In this document: positions 11,601 to 23,207 of the stretch, in pieces
Layout of the letters: the number at the start of each line of letters is the position of its first letter
How positions within the stretch are numbered: the first letter of the stretch is position 1
From: Lutraria lutraria
Lineage: Eukaryota > Mollusca > Bivalvia > Venerida > Mactridae
Direction of reading: 5' to 3'
Length of the DNA stretch: 64,000 nt
NCBI GenBank assembly: GCA_964023205.1
Contig: OZ026846.1
Coordinates: forward strand, 35,980,194 to 36,044,193
Made by a program: the position numbers and the translations under genes
Notes under the pieces: model-generated
What the model was told of the DNA's origin: nothing
The model's input: the letters and a program-made list of their open reading frames with translations, nothing else
The model's database searches: none

Positions 11601-14600
11601 TAATAAAAATCAAAAGCTTTTAAAACGGCAGTCATTCCTGATTTCGGTGTACGAATATCTTTAAGTTACTAATCCATGCGCTTGAACAACTGTCTTTTAG
11701 AGTACAATACGTTAGATGAGACACCATCCTTTTAATTTCCATCCGCCTTTTTGTTGTTTGACTGTTTAAAGATACATACATGTAATTATTGTAGGTGTAT
11801 TTGTTGGAATGTACGGAATGGCTCATGCCTCGCAACTTACTGGTGTTATGTTGTTTGCGTCATACTTGACAAGACCTAACAAACTAAAGGACTATCCCGT
11901 ACCATTGTTGACGCTGTCCGGTGACCTGGATGGTTTAACGCGAATAACAAGGATTGTCGATACGTTTGAGTTAGTGTTGTTTAATAAAGAAACCGTTCTA
12001 TTGATATAACTCCCATAAAACGGTTTCGGTCCTATTGTCAGAAAAGGTAAAGGTCGTGTTGCATGGGAAGAAAAATGTGAAGTAACAAATTGTTTTACTT
12101 CCCGACCCGATTATCTTGATGGCAATATTGGGGTTTGTGTGGTGGAGTAGATATCTTTAGAAAATGGTGTTTATGGGAAAGATGAGTCATAATTTAAAGT
12201 CTGTTAAATAATCTTTCTTATTCCAAATAGTATGAGATTAAATTTACATTATGATAACAGATATACATCATACAATAAGTATGTATAGTTATAGTAAGTT
12301 ACGTTGTCAGGGACGTCTTGAAATAAATATAGTGTCGGTTATATCACTTTTCATGAATCAGATATGAGGCACGAGGCCTATACATGTGTATTTCATTTAA
12401 AATAATAAAAAAGTCAAACATCGCTGATTGAAACGGCGACAGGGATTATAAAACACATCGTATATTGAATATCACAGTTGGACATGGGAATTACACATGA
12501 CAACATGAGTTTTCATTTAATTTCAGAGAACTTCAAAATGACGCACAAAATGGCACAGAGGAGATGAACGTTATTTACACCAAGCCAGTGATTGTTATGC
12601 AAGGATTGAATCATGGACATTTTGCTTCGGGAACTATGCCACCAAACGTCCGGTCACATGACCTTCCGGTAGACAAGAATGTAACCTACGACTACGCGCA
12701 TGAGACCATAGCCAACTTCGTCACGTGCTTCATAATTGTCACAATAAAAAAGCCAGAATTGAACTACTTGTCCGCTATTGGTTGTTTAAAGGAACCAGGG
12801 TTCTACCAGACAATGAATCTTATGAGAGTAAGTATGGGTTCCCTCATGACTTGTTCAACATGGCAGTACAGTCATTGCAGTTAAGTTTATTTCAGTATTG
12901 TTTTATGGTCCATCGACTACAAATGGTCATATAGTGCGCAATAAAAAAAAACAGCCATTGCAACTAATATTTCATTTACAACAGAACAAGATTATATAGT
13001 GAATTCTACCGGACCTGTATATAGTGAATTCTATCGGACCTGTATATAGTGAATTATATCGGACCTGTATATAGTGAATTATATCGGACCTGTATATAGT
13101 GAATTATATCGGACCTGTATATAGTGAATTATATCGGACCTGTATATAGTGAATTCTATCGGAACTGAATCATTAGGCATAAACTTGTTTGTTTCTGGTT
13201 ACTCGACCTACCCTTATTTTCTCCGCGATCCTAACCCAAAAAACAGTACACACACATTGTTCACATTGTTACCTTTCCACACACTTTCTAGAGCCAAGAA
13301 AAGCCCCGATCAGCCTACCCTAATTTCAATGATCATGTAACAAGAACAAAACTTTCAGCCTTACTTCATCGTAACCATATTTCGCATAACAAAGAAATAA
13401 AAAGGCGTGTCGTGGGGGGGGGGGGGTAATTGCTTCACTGTATCACTGTATCCCCTTCTTTCTATACTTTACTCCCCCCGCGCTTAATTTTGCTTATAAA
13501 TACTTTTTTATACAAAACTCACTGAGTGAAAATACAAAATATTGATCTGGACAAAAGGACGAAAATAAATAAGTACAAAATGTACGTCTATTGTTCATGT
13601 TTCACACTAAAAAGGTTTGTAGAACATTCAGAGTGAATGCTTCATTCAAAAAATGTAATAATGCGACACTAGATCGATAGATCGCATTCATGAGTGATGT
13701 CGTAACATAATGTCATTAAAGTTTCAATGCTATTAAGCTGCTTGTGAACGTCGTGAGGGCTGACTCAAAAGTTTATAATTGCTGTGCTATCATTTATTTT
13801 ATGTGAGTTCAATTTTCGTATCCAGAATTTCAGGCTAAGGGGGGGGGGGGGGGCGTAATATTTAAGAAGTTTTAGAGAGGGGGTGCGGGGACCATATATA
13901 TATATTTATCTATGGTCGGGGACTCTTAGGCGGGGCGCCGGGTGTGCCCCCCCCCCCCCTTGAACCCGCCTCTGATATTAACATCATGTATGAGGTAGGT
14001 TACAGTGCATATATGTCTTTGTTTGAGTGATCTTCGTAAATAAGAAAGCTAAAAGGACAGGTAGACTTAGTTAATTAGTCGTTCTTCGGAACTAAGAAGT
14101 TAGAACATCGGATATGTATTCTATTAAGATAAGAAAGTGAAAAATTAAAAAATCTTCGTCACTAACTCGATAAGAAAGTTTGGTGAGCACTTAAAAATTT
14201 ATAAAATGACTATTTCGTGGGAATAATTTGACAAAACTGGTATGCATAACAGTTTATGTGTAATTGAGTCGGAAAGACATGACCAAAAAGATAAAATTTC
14301 AGTTCTAGTACTGAAATTGTATTTTCAGCCATTGTCAACAGTAAAAGCTATGGACACGAATACTATACACAGTTCAAGAACCATAGAGATAGTACAGGGA
14401 TATTTGTTAGGAACAGATCTCAGTAAGCATGTTCAGGTAAGTTAGTCCTCACTCGACAATATTATACAAACATGCTAAATAAGCTGAACAGAATATATAA
14501 ACAGTGTCAGTTTTGTGCGTTTTTGGTTACTGCCAGCATTTCCGATAGTGTCGGCCACAGGCACGGTGAAGAGTTTTCAGTGTCGGTTATTGTCATGCTA

Positions 14601-15995
14601 ACTAAACTATAATATTACCACTGGTAGAGTAATTTAGCAGTTGCTTCCCATACACTTTAAATAACACGAACATTTATTATTTTAATTAAGGTAACTCTTA
14701 AATTGATGCACTAATTACAATATTAGTTCGGTTATCACGTGACCATCATCTAGATTTTTTAAAACAGTTTATTTAACTCTAAACTATTTTGAAATCGATT
14801 TATTAAAACGTTTTTTTTTCTTCACATTCTGCAGATAAATGATACGGAAGTTTCAGGATCGAGCGTAGAGGGCTCAGAACCAGATGTCGAAGTCAGTGGT
14901 GATAGTGCGCATGTGCAAACTTATTCAAACGTGGTTATGCCTTTCAATCCAATAGACGTTTCGTTAAATCCACAAACTCCGACAGAAATTCAGGCTGCGA
15001 TGAAAAGCAAATACGGCATGCTTCATTTTTTACCAAATCTTAGTCCAAGTGGACGTAATCTTACATGCAAGGAAGCAAACCAGGTTGTGCCTTATTATTT
15101 TTCTGGAAACTATTTCTTATCGTACATCAAAATACGCAAATGCGTTCGTCTATCAAATTTTCTCCCAACGCTATGATATCGTAATATATGCTTGAACTTA
15201 CTTGACCATTGACTTGTCTTGGCATACTGGCTAGTAATAAGATCACAACAAAGGGAACAAATACCTAGTTAGTCAGGATTTTCTAAACTCAAATGATCCA
15301 AGGGAGAGATTTGGAAGGTGTTACGATACACAATATTGGTTTATAGTAGTATATCAACATGACTTAGTTTCCCTAAGATAGACAAATACGTACTTGATTT
15401 AATGAACCAGTTTTTCAGGGTTCTGTACCGATATTGGCCTAGATCCTAAGAAGGAAACTCGACTTTTCCATATGCATGATTAGCGAGGAAGGACAAGTCA
15501 AAACATGCGCAAAGCAGAAGGTTCGAACTCCATAGAGCTAGCGCTCCTTTCATCGAACTAGGCGGGGGATGTGGGTAATTTTCTAAGTAATTGATAAGTT
15601 CATGTTGTTCTATTAACCTCGGATGATAAAATAAGTTTGAAATGAAATCTTTTCGGTGATTTTAACCCCGAAATGTAGAGTTATTTTACTTTCAGCTTAT
15701 TTACACAATCGCTTACAATACGTCTTCCAATCTTGCTCGGCAGCGATTTCTAGACCGGAAATCGCCCAAAATCCAATTCAATAATGATGTCATATCAAGT
15801 TCGATTTCGGATTGGTCTTCAACAGATTTAAATCTTAAATACGGCGACAACGGTGAATTAGAAGTTACATCAGTGGCATATGTAGTGAACCCAGACGACA
15901 CAGGTAATAAAATGGCGGGGACGCAACATTGCAAACTGTTGTCGCCCTATCGCGCCTTGGAATGGTTCTATATTGATGCTTTGAAAAGGAGTTAA
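8670..15995 (+). CDS. Secreted alpha/beta hydrolase of unknown substrate, 7 coding exons, 488 aa
   Basis: Seen: coding exons 8670-8826, 10307-10483, 11795-11969, 12527-12827, 14329-14436, 14835-15083 and 15696-15995, joined by GT-AG introns whose phases all agree and ending in TAA. The start ATG gives a signal peptide (MKYCCMILLLNLAVFACAV). A nucleophile elbow GHSLGG places Ser109; SGDLDG (Asp155 or Asp157) and GLNHGHF (His199 or His201) supply the other triad members in the usual order for the fold. Residues from about 240 to 488 form an extension I do not recognise; it has NDT and NLT glycosylation sequons and two spaced cysteines. Known of the fold: esterases, lipases and related hydrolases share this triad. 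Inferred: an exported hydrolase, substrate unknown. Exon 4 can be misread as frameshifted near 12750, but the GTAAGT donor at 12828 restores frame. Alternative 5' UTR exons are possible. Confidence 0.85.
10755..10950. repeat. Fragment of a dispersed repeat in intron 2
   Basis: Contains GACCTTGACCTTTGACGTACTGACC-type text and an AACGGACGGACGGACG-like stretch. I associate this combination with an abundant mollusc repeat family, from general knowledge rather than a search. It lies wholly in the intron between exons 2 and 3 of the hydrolase gene and has no splice-site support as an exon. Confidence 0.4.
12992..13167. repeat. 25-bp minisatellite, 7 copies
   Basis: The unit GAATTATATCGGACCTGTATATAGT repeats with an exact 25-bp period (GAATT at 13001, 13026, 13051, 13076, 13101, 13126 and 13151). 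The outer copies read GAATTCTA, the inner ones GAATTATA. It sits in intron 4 of the hydrolase gene, 165 bp past the donor, and is likely to vary in copy number. Confidence 0.92.
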
Positions 15996-16216
15996 AGTGG
16001 GCGATGTTAAAATGTGTCGTCTGTAAGAAAACGATCGAACCAGACACTTTGATTGTATTGTGACAAATATAGCATGACTAAAGCGTTTCTATTTTATAAA
16101 CAAATGCCAATGTTACATCAGGTATTCTTTTTATTTTTTCATCTATATAAGAAGTCACAAACTCTACCTAATGTGCCATGATCACGTGATTTACATCTGA
16201 AAATACACACGTATGT

Positions 16217-16222
16217 AATAAA
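16217..16222 (+). terminator. Candidate polyadenylation signal of the hydrolase gene
   Basis: The first AATAAA after the hydrolase stop, about 220 bases downstream, followed by AT-rich sequence. A second AATAAA occurs near 16280. The placement is a normal 3' UTR length; the actual cleavage site is not known. Confidence 0.45.
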
Positions 16223-16624
16223 AAATAATTAAATAATTGCCTGAGATCATATTTTGAACTAGCATAGCATTAAATGCATTAATAAAGACTTTAAGAGTAT
16301 AAATCTTTTACTTCATTCATATCACTCAGTAGTATAAATTAATAAATATTTTTGTATATCGATAATGAATATAAAACTTTTACTTCATTCATAACTCATA
16401 GCAAACATGTACAGATTAAAATAAACTGACTTGTTTAGGGTCTATATATATTTGACCATTTACTATATTTACATCCGAGAAACATGTTTTCATAGTTTTT
16501 AACGAGTCATTGTAAACACGAAATTGGACTTAGATAGCTTGTGAAGCATGTCAGTAAACTCTTTCCCAACGTTTCAGATGTTGTGTTTTAGTATGCATGA
16601 AAAAAATTGTTATGAAATATCTGT

Positions 16625-16860
16625 CAAATCCTACCATGTATACAAATAAGTTCCACGTCCTATGCCAGCTCCAGAAAAGAAATATTGACCGTTGCGCACG
16701 TTTTCTAGGTTCCACCGCACTTTGACTACAATTGCCGGGGTTCCCGGTACAATATTGCGCCGCGTTGTGATTGGGAGAACCAGCGGGGTAGATAAAAAAC
16801 TGACCGCACCAAGGGGAGTCACTCTTATTGTTTGTTGCGGATAACATGGCGTATGTCACT
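16625..16860 (-). pseudogene. Possible decayed or isolated coding fragment
   Basis: This segment is clearly richer in GC than its surroundings, and on the minus strand two overlapping frames are open. One contains VKVRWNLENVRNGQYFFSGA (ending near 16634), the other DSPWCGQFFIYPAGSPNHNA. Coding-like sequence in two frames of one short block is what a frameshifted or dead exon might show. No clear splice sites frame it, and I do not recognise a family. It could equally be noncoding GC-rich DNA. Confidence 0.25.
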
Positions 16861-17287
16861 CCTTCTCTTTTTTCAGATTACCCGACCCGTTTTCAAGTAA
16901 TTTACAAAAGTCAATATTTGGACAAAATACGACCGAGTTATTAAAGTTTGGGTAATATTACATGTGAAAAGGGCAAAATTGCCGAAAAAAACAATTCCTG
17001 ACTTCGAGCTCCTATGAAATAAATGTAAGAAACGGGTTTTAAAGAATATACATCCCCATAAGTACTGACGGTAGAAGTCGTTGCACATTAATATATACAT
17101 GTATATGAATACCTTGATATGATGGCTACACTTAGGACCAATGAAAACATTCTAAGAGGTCTCATTTATGGAGTTGAAATACAGACTATGGGAAATCTTG
17201 AAAACCGATTTGAACAAAATAAGTGATTGGGGAAGTGGGGCAGTCTCAATATTGGGGTGGTACATTATCTAGGGTTAAAACCGAAAT

Positions 17288-17525
17288 GGTTTGTTTGTTC
17301 GAGTTTTACGTCCCTTTTTAACAGTCAGAGTCATATTCATGAGGCGGACAATTTACCTCACCATCATTCCTGGGAAGAACCAGATGAGTATACATTTGTA
17401 CAAGAATCCCGTCCTCCGTAAGCAACTCATGGTCGGTAGCTGGGCTCGAACCCACGACTCTCAGTCAGTGACAGGTTACAGTGATTTGAAATCAGCGACT
17501 TTAACCACTCGACCACGGAAGCGGG
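17288..17525 (-). mobile_element. tRNA-derived SINE, family B, copy 2
   Basis: Minus-strand head CCGTGGTCGAGTGGTTAAAG (A box), then TCGTGGGTTCGAGCCCAG (a good B box) and a body ending in AAAAAGGGACGTAAAAC. It matches the copy at 5008-5244 in order and orientation. The spacing between the boxes resembles a tRNA with a long variable arm, such as tRNA-Ser. The short open frames across it are spurious. Confidence 0.78.
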
Positions 17526-19385
17526 TTAAAACCGAATCATAGGAGTATAGTCAATATACACAGTTATGCAAAATAATAAATACATGCGCATGCAAAATGT
17601 ACATGTATCTCTGGCTGATACACAATTAAGGACACTTTGTGTATGATCAGAACCACAACTTACCGTAATACACGAGTTTTACTGTAGTTGCTGCAAAGAG
17701 GAGATCTTTGTAATGAGATGGTCATTAACTGATGTTTAATGATGCTATGAGACATGCTATAAACATAATAATTAAATGTTTCATGGTGTTAAAAGAAATT
17801 CCTGGGTAGTAGAGGATTTGTGGCGGATCTATGTCATACGCCGAATTCCCGTGCATGGAAAATAAAACAGGTCTTAGTTATCATGTATAGATAATTATAT
17901 TACCTTACATGAGGGATTCCACGGCAGCTCGTCGCCACGAAAATGCATTTCAACACCGTGGTCGCGCATGTTTCACACTTGGCCAAACACGTCTTCAAGT
18001 GTTGTCGATCATTTCTCAAAGTATGACATCATTTATTGAGATGAAAATTCTGACAACTTGTACGCCAAGTATTTCCCTCGGTGCTTTTTGTTTCATTTAA
18101 ATGTCTCGTCATTTTATACCGTTCGCTGAACTAAATTACACAATGCTCTGACAAATAATATTTTAAAATTGAACAATCCCGTGAATTCCGTGCGTTGTTT
18201 TCAACTAATCACGTGGAGTTAGTACACGCTAGAAACAAATCACCACGTGCGGTAATTGTTTGCGCTTTTCACGGGATTTATGTAGAAATACAGTTATCAT
18301 CTATCAGCAGCCAAATTCTTTTGCCAATCATTACACACATTTATATATATGCAAGCTTTCGTTTAAAAATTACACATTTATATTTCCCGCAACTTTGTCC
18401 ATTGTTTTTAATTGAGTTGTCTCCCTTCTATTGATATTTTGTTGAAGCAGTTAAATGCGTTGGCTGGAAACGAATAATTTGATCTGCTGGAAGCACCAAT
18501 CATATCATTTCAGCATTTTTATCAAATAATATTAATTTACAATTATCTCTGAGTGATTGACCATCTCTATTTAAAGGCCACTATATACACTATACAGCCA
18601 TGAATAATTCTTTAAAAAGTAACGTATTTTTTTACGATATTTAAGTTTTCCTGGTCTAATTTCTAACCAGATCTTAGTTATATTTCCACAAGGAGAGCAC
18701 ATCTTTTCCACATATGGAAGAAAATCGATATTATTGTCAAATTTTCATATAAGGGAGCTGTAATTGAACTTGACTCGAACATCTATACTAGCTCACTATA
18801 ACCACTTGACCGCAGCCTGTTTCTGTGAAATATATTTTTTTGTATCCCTGTTTTGTCCTCCATAACACTTGTGTTCACAGGTTTTACCGTACTAAATACG
18901 TTCAGAACTCAGTACTGTGAATAATATATAGTTTATGAAATAAAAAATTGGCTAATTAATTGCAGTTTTTCTGTACATGTACTGTAATGTATGTGTATTT
19001 TGTGAGGTGCGATTTGTTTATGTAGTGCTTATATTCAAGTTGAAGAACAATTGAAGTACAGACTGTTGGATCTAAAGTTATCAACCTTGAAATATAAGTC
19101 TGAAAAAAATTGGTCAATTTATCAAGATGGTCTTAATGTTTGAGTGGTGGATTAAATGGGTTATCATTGTTTGATTTATTATATGGTGATAGTCTGTCAT
19201 ACAAGGGCCGTAACTCTCATTGTTTCAACTTGAATTCTAAGATACAAACAATTGTACATCATTTCGAAGCTTTTCTTCTACCTTATTAATTATAGGTAAG
19301 TTTGTCATGAATAGTCTATGTGGGGAAAAGATATAAATATCTTCTGAGTGACATACAGTAAGACTTTTGTGTATTGGCTATTGAG
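17526..19385. other. Intergenic stretch without recognised genes
   Basis: AT-rich DNA between the second family-B SINE and the small fold-back elements. A fragment near 18770-18825 (GACTCGAACATC... CACTTGACCGCAG) looks like the tRNA-related end of another worn SINE. No exon was supported. Confidence 0.45.
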
Positions 19386-19454
19386 TAAACAGGTTCCCGT
19401 TGACTTGTCTCTAACTTTAATTGGTGCACTGCAACATGGAATGGGACCAGTTTA
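19386..19454. mobile_element. Tiny inverted-repeat element, copy 1 (69 bp)
   Basis: Ends are TAAACAGGTTCCCGTT and AATGGGACCAGTTTA, imperfect inverted repeats. The inside, GGTGCACTGCAACATGGAA, is shared with the copy at 19702-19773. The flanking 9-mers are GCTATTGAG on the left and ACTGTTGAG on the right, identical at 7 of 9 positions, consistent with a decayed 9-bp target duplication. Confidence 0.7.
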
Positions 19455-19690
19455 ACTGTTGAGTAACGGTGGTGTAGCGAACATCCCCTTCAGTCAGATT
19501 GTTATATCTTGTGTTTGGGAATCAAAACCACTATAAAATGGAAAGTCTACATAATATATTACCCTTGCTGGTGTTGCAACATTACACCCAGCATTAAAGA
19601 CGATAACAGCATTTACGGGGAGTCATTATTTTTGGTGTTTGTTTCTACAAAAACAGTAAGGACATTTAATATTCTGGAGGACCATTATAC

Positions 19691-20021
19691 ATAGTTCCCA
19701 CTAAACTGGTTCCCGTTGAATTGTGTGTACAAAGCCCTTTGGTGCACTGCAACATGGAACGGGAACCAGTTTAAGTTCCCACATCTTCAATTGTTTTGAA
19801 TTGGTGGCCATCATAGAAGATATTTATATTTTTATAATTCTAAATATAGGATATTCATATGTGACAACTACATTTTTTAAACTTGATGTGCTTATGGTCT
19901 TCATGATTAAGTTATCTTTTATAAATTGAGTTTTTTTTTATTAAGCGCATAATAAATTTGCCATCAAAGCTGGCCGCCATTTCAAAACAAGGGAGGTAAA
20001 TATTGTAGATGTGGGAACTAT
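19691..20021. mobile_element. MITE with ATAGTTCCCACATCT terminal inverted repeats, interrupted
   Basis: The left end, once the nested element at 19702-19773 and one copy of its target duplication are set aside, reads ATAGTTCCCACATCT. The right end is its exact complement, AGATGTGGGAACTAT. The inverted similarity continues inwards (TGTTTTGAATTGGTGGCC against GGCCGCCATTTCAAAACA). Without the insertion the element would be about 250 bp. It has no coding capacity. Confidence 0.7.
19702..19773. mobile_element. Tiny inverted-repeat element, copy 2 (72 bp), nested
   Basis: Perfect 16-bp terminal inverted repeats, TAAACTGGTTCCCGTT and AACGGGAACCAGTTTA. It is flanked by perfect 9-bp direct repeats AGTTCCCAC (19693-19701 and 19774-19782), which are part of the terminal repeat of the larger MITE. 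It therefore looks like an insertion into that MITE. A 9-bp duplication points towards Mutator-like transposases, but the superfamily is a guess. Confidence 0.8.
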
Positions 20022-20097
20022 TTATTATGAAAGGGGCTTGTATTATGGGACATTTGGTTAACAAAACACAAGCCGAAGTTCAGTTTCCATGTATTGC

Positions 20098-20103
20098 TTT
20101 ATT
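20098..20103 (-). terminator. Candidate distal polyadenylation signal of the zinc-finger gene
   Basis: Reads AATAAA on the minus strand. It falls where the composition changes from repeat-rich mixed sequence to strand-biased A-rich sequence on the plus strand. Many other AATAAA hexamers lie between here and the stop at 29621, so nearer sites could be used instead. Confidence 0.25.
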
Positions 20104-23100
20104 TTTTCACCATTAAACTACGTTCTACTGAAAAATTGACTGTTCATTTTACTAACTCACATGTACAAGTTCATTTTTACTACGATATCATTTACACAAA
20201 AAGCAATTAACAAAAATATTACACAATATGGTAGTAACATCTCAAAAAAAGATAAAAGTTTGACAACCGACAAAATGAAATTTGCTGGTAAAATAACATA
20301 CACAAGTAAAATGCTAAGAAATAAACTAACAAACAAACATATTGTTGTATTTATTTTATACAACAAGTAAAAAATACTACCGGTAATCAGAGAGAACAAA
20401 AATGGCGAAAAATGTGAAAAAAAATCAAAAAGAAAAACTCAGTACTAAAACAGATTAAAAACTTGCACATGAACACATAGCATTGAACAAATACTTGTAA
20501 ACTCAAGATATAGAAACATAATAGTATTTCTACTCACAAATTTGATATTTAGCACAACAAATGTAAAATACTATCAGGGAAAAAAACACAAAATATAAAA
20601 ATATATATCGCGAGATATCGGGTGAGATATGAACATTAAGCTTCAGATATTCTCAAATCTGAATCAGGAATTAATACAATGCATATTGTAAATAAAAATG
20701 CAAGAAAAAAATGGATAAAAAATGCAAAAAATACACACAAAATTTCAGATTTACACAAGATCTCATTAAAGTGTTCAAAACTGTAAAAATTGCCATAAAA
20801 GGCTTCTTGTGATACTTCATGTGATAATTTATAACAAATATGAGACTGGAGACGCAACAAATCCTTATCCAAGTAATAAAAAGTACTTAAAACGGGAGTT
20901 TCCTTGGTTTTTATTGAGATCATTAAGTGCAGAAATATTTGTTTTCTATATGGAGCGCTGATTGATAAAAAAGTCCATTTTTATAATTCATGTATGTGCA
21001 TAACATATGCCTAAAATGTCCGTATTACACAAGCGGAATCAAGATGTAAAAAATTTGTATCAGAAATGTTAAACAAAAGCACAAAAAAATGAACAAAATA
21101 TCGAGATTTGCAAACAGAACTGAACACACATGGTTGAACACAAAAACAAAAATAGAAAAAAGATGGAACACACAAAAAACAGACTGATCAAGCCTAGATA
21201 CAGATCTTTGAACACAGAAAAATCTACAAAATAAAATACAAGATGGCACTTAAAGTCTATGGAAGAATGGCAGTGATAATTTGAGAAAAAAGGGGGAAAT
21301 AGGGGTCAATCATTTAAATGACTCATTCATTGGTATATATGTGAAAATTTATGCAAACAAACGATCCACACATATATCATGTATGCCTGTAATTCACACG
21401 TAACTTTTTATATTCTACAACACTTATATATTTTTAATTATCATCAAAAATTTGTCTATATCTGATAATCAGAGAAAAAAACATATCTACAATATCTAAC
21501 TTTAAATCAGTTGTAAGAAAAATACCAGCCTTTCTATCAAAGATTGCGTAATTTCTTCAAGTTTACAAAATCTTTGGCAAGCTATCAATTTTATATCATA
21601 TTAAAAATGGATAGATGTTTTGATATTAAAAAAAAAATATTTTCATATTTTTTCGTGTGCTTCTCAAGGAGAGAGATTAATCAACAATTAATTGATTTCT
21701 CCCCAGAATAAATGTTTTACAAATGCTTAAATTAATTTTGATAGTTAATTTGAATCTCAAATGGATATAATAAGCGGTGTTTTTTAAAAAGTGGGCTTTA
21801 AAATCTTTGACCGACTGTAGATGATGAACTACAGGGGTAGAAACTGTTAAAATAAGTCCTTTTTTTCTAACTATGCAGCACTAATATTAAGGGGTCAAGT
21901 CGTTCAATATCTAAGACTTTTAAGGGGTCAGGGGCAAACACTAAAGCAAACAACAATGTTTATTTCATCTGTTAACAATTTTCACAACCATTATCAACTC
22001 ATCATTAAATAGACACCATTCATTTTAAAAAAAAATTAAGATGGAATATTAACCATTGACTATGGACAAGATCTTCTTCACTTATTATCTTTTAAAAAAG
22101 TTGGACATGAACAATAACAATCAAATTTAAATGATCAATATTATTTCAACAATAATATTTTTTACACAGATATGACTTTGGAAAAATGTATCATTTTCAA
22201 TAAATTAATATAAATATGGCTGGCATTTTGAAAAATTGGCAAATATAACTGCAAAGAGGGATGTTCAGAAACACTTAAAGATATTCCAGAATTTATCATA
22301 CACATTTTTGTCCAGTTTTCTCCATACAGAATCTACTCAAATCTCTTACAAGTGTTTTTATTTGAGTCAGTCTTAAATTCACTAAATCATAGAAAAATAA
22401 ATGGTATCTAATCAGTGATTATAAAAAAAAAACAATGAAAATGAAACACATTCAATGGAGTGAATTACTTCAGGAGTAGCCATTTTTTTTTTTTAGAAAT
22501 TAGTACAAATTGCACAAATTAGGTTTCCAAGTTATTTAGATAAATGACTAGCCTTGATAAACTTTGCTAATCATTATAAAAGTCATTTCTGCCATATATA
22601 GAAAACTCTTCCTATTCATGCCAAAGAAACAAATTACAAAACCTTCAATCCTCTCATTGGTTAGTTCTCACATAATCTTAAAATTGACCAATGGATATTT
22701 CAAAGACCAGTTCTGATTAGCTTTTACGATTATTGGGCCCCAAATAACTGAAGTAAAAACTTGTCACCAAGCTGCTTCATTTAGAAGACACTATTTGTAC
22801 CTCCTAATTCTTCCATTACTGAAGAGTAGCACCTAGTCGCATGATCAATAATTTGAAGAGATTAAACATCTAAGGACAGTCTTAAAATTGAACATAATGA
22901 CATGATACAATGTGATTATTCTGCAGTAAAAAAACGGAATATCTGCTGACTATTTTGATGTTTGCCTTAACAACACACTGATATCACGTATATTGTACAT
23001 CGCATTTCAACAGACCTTTATATAAACATGCATGACTTTAATATAATATGTATAATATTATGTTATGTACATACAAAAATTCTTTTTATCAACATATGAT

Positions 23101-23171
23101 TTGCTTAAAAAATCTAAAGACAATAAATTTGTATTTCAACATCTATTACAAATTAAGAATACAATATAAAG

Positions 23172-23207
23172 TAAATATATGTATATATATGTATATATAC
23201 ATATATA
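23172..23207. repeat. AT/GT alternating microsatellite
   Basis: Interrupted (AT)n with regular GT and AC steps (ATATATGTATATATATGTAT and so on). Simple sequence with no further information. Confidence 0.8.

Noticed and set aside
12725..12934. Separate ORF or frameshifted continuation of hydrolase exon 4
   Set aside because: The donor at 12828 gives the phase required by the next exon, so no frameshift is needed.
15903..15995. Splice donor CAG|GTAATA ending the hydrolase exon at 15903
   Set aside because: Reading through gives 30 further plausible codons (with QHCKLLSPYRALEW) and a stop, and no matching acceptor exon was found downstream.
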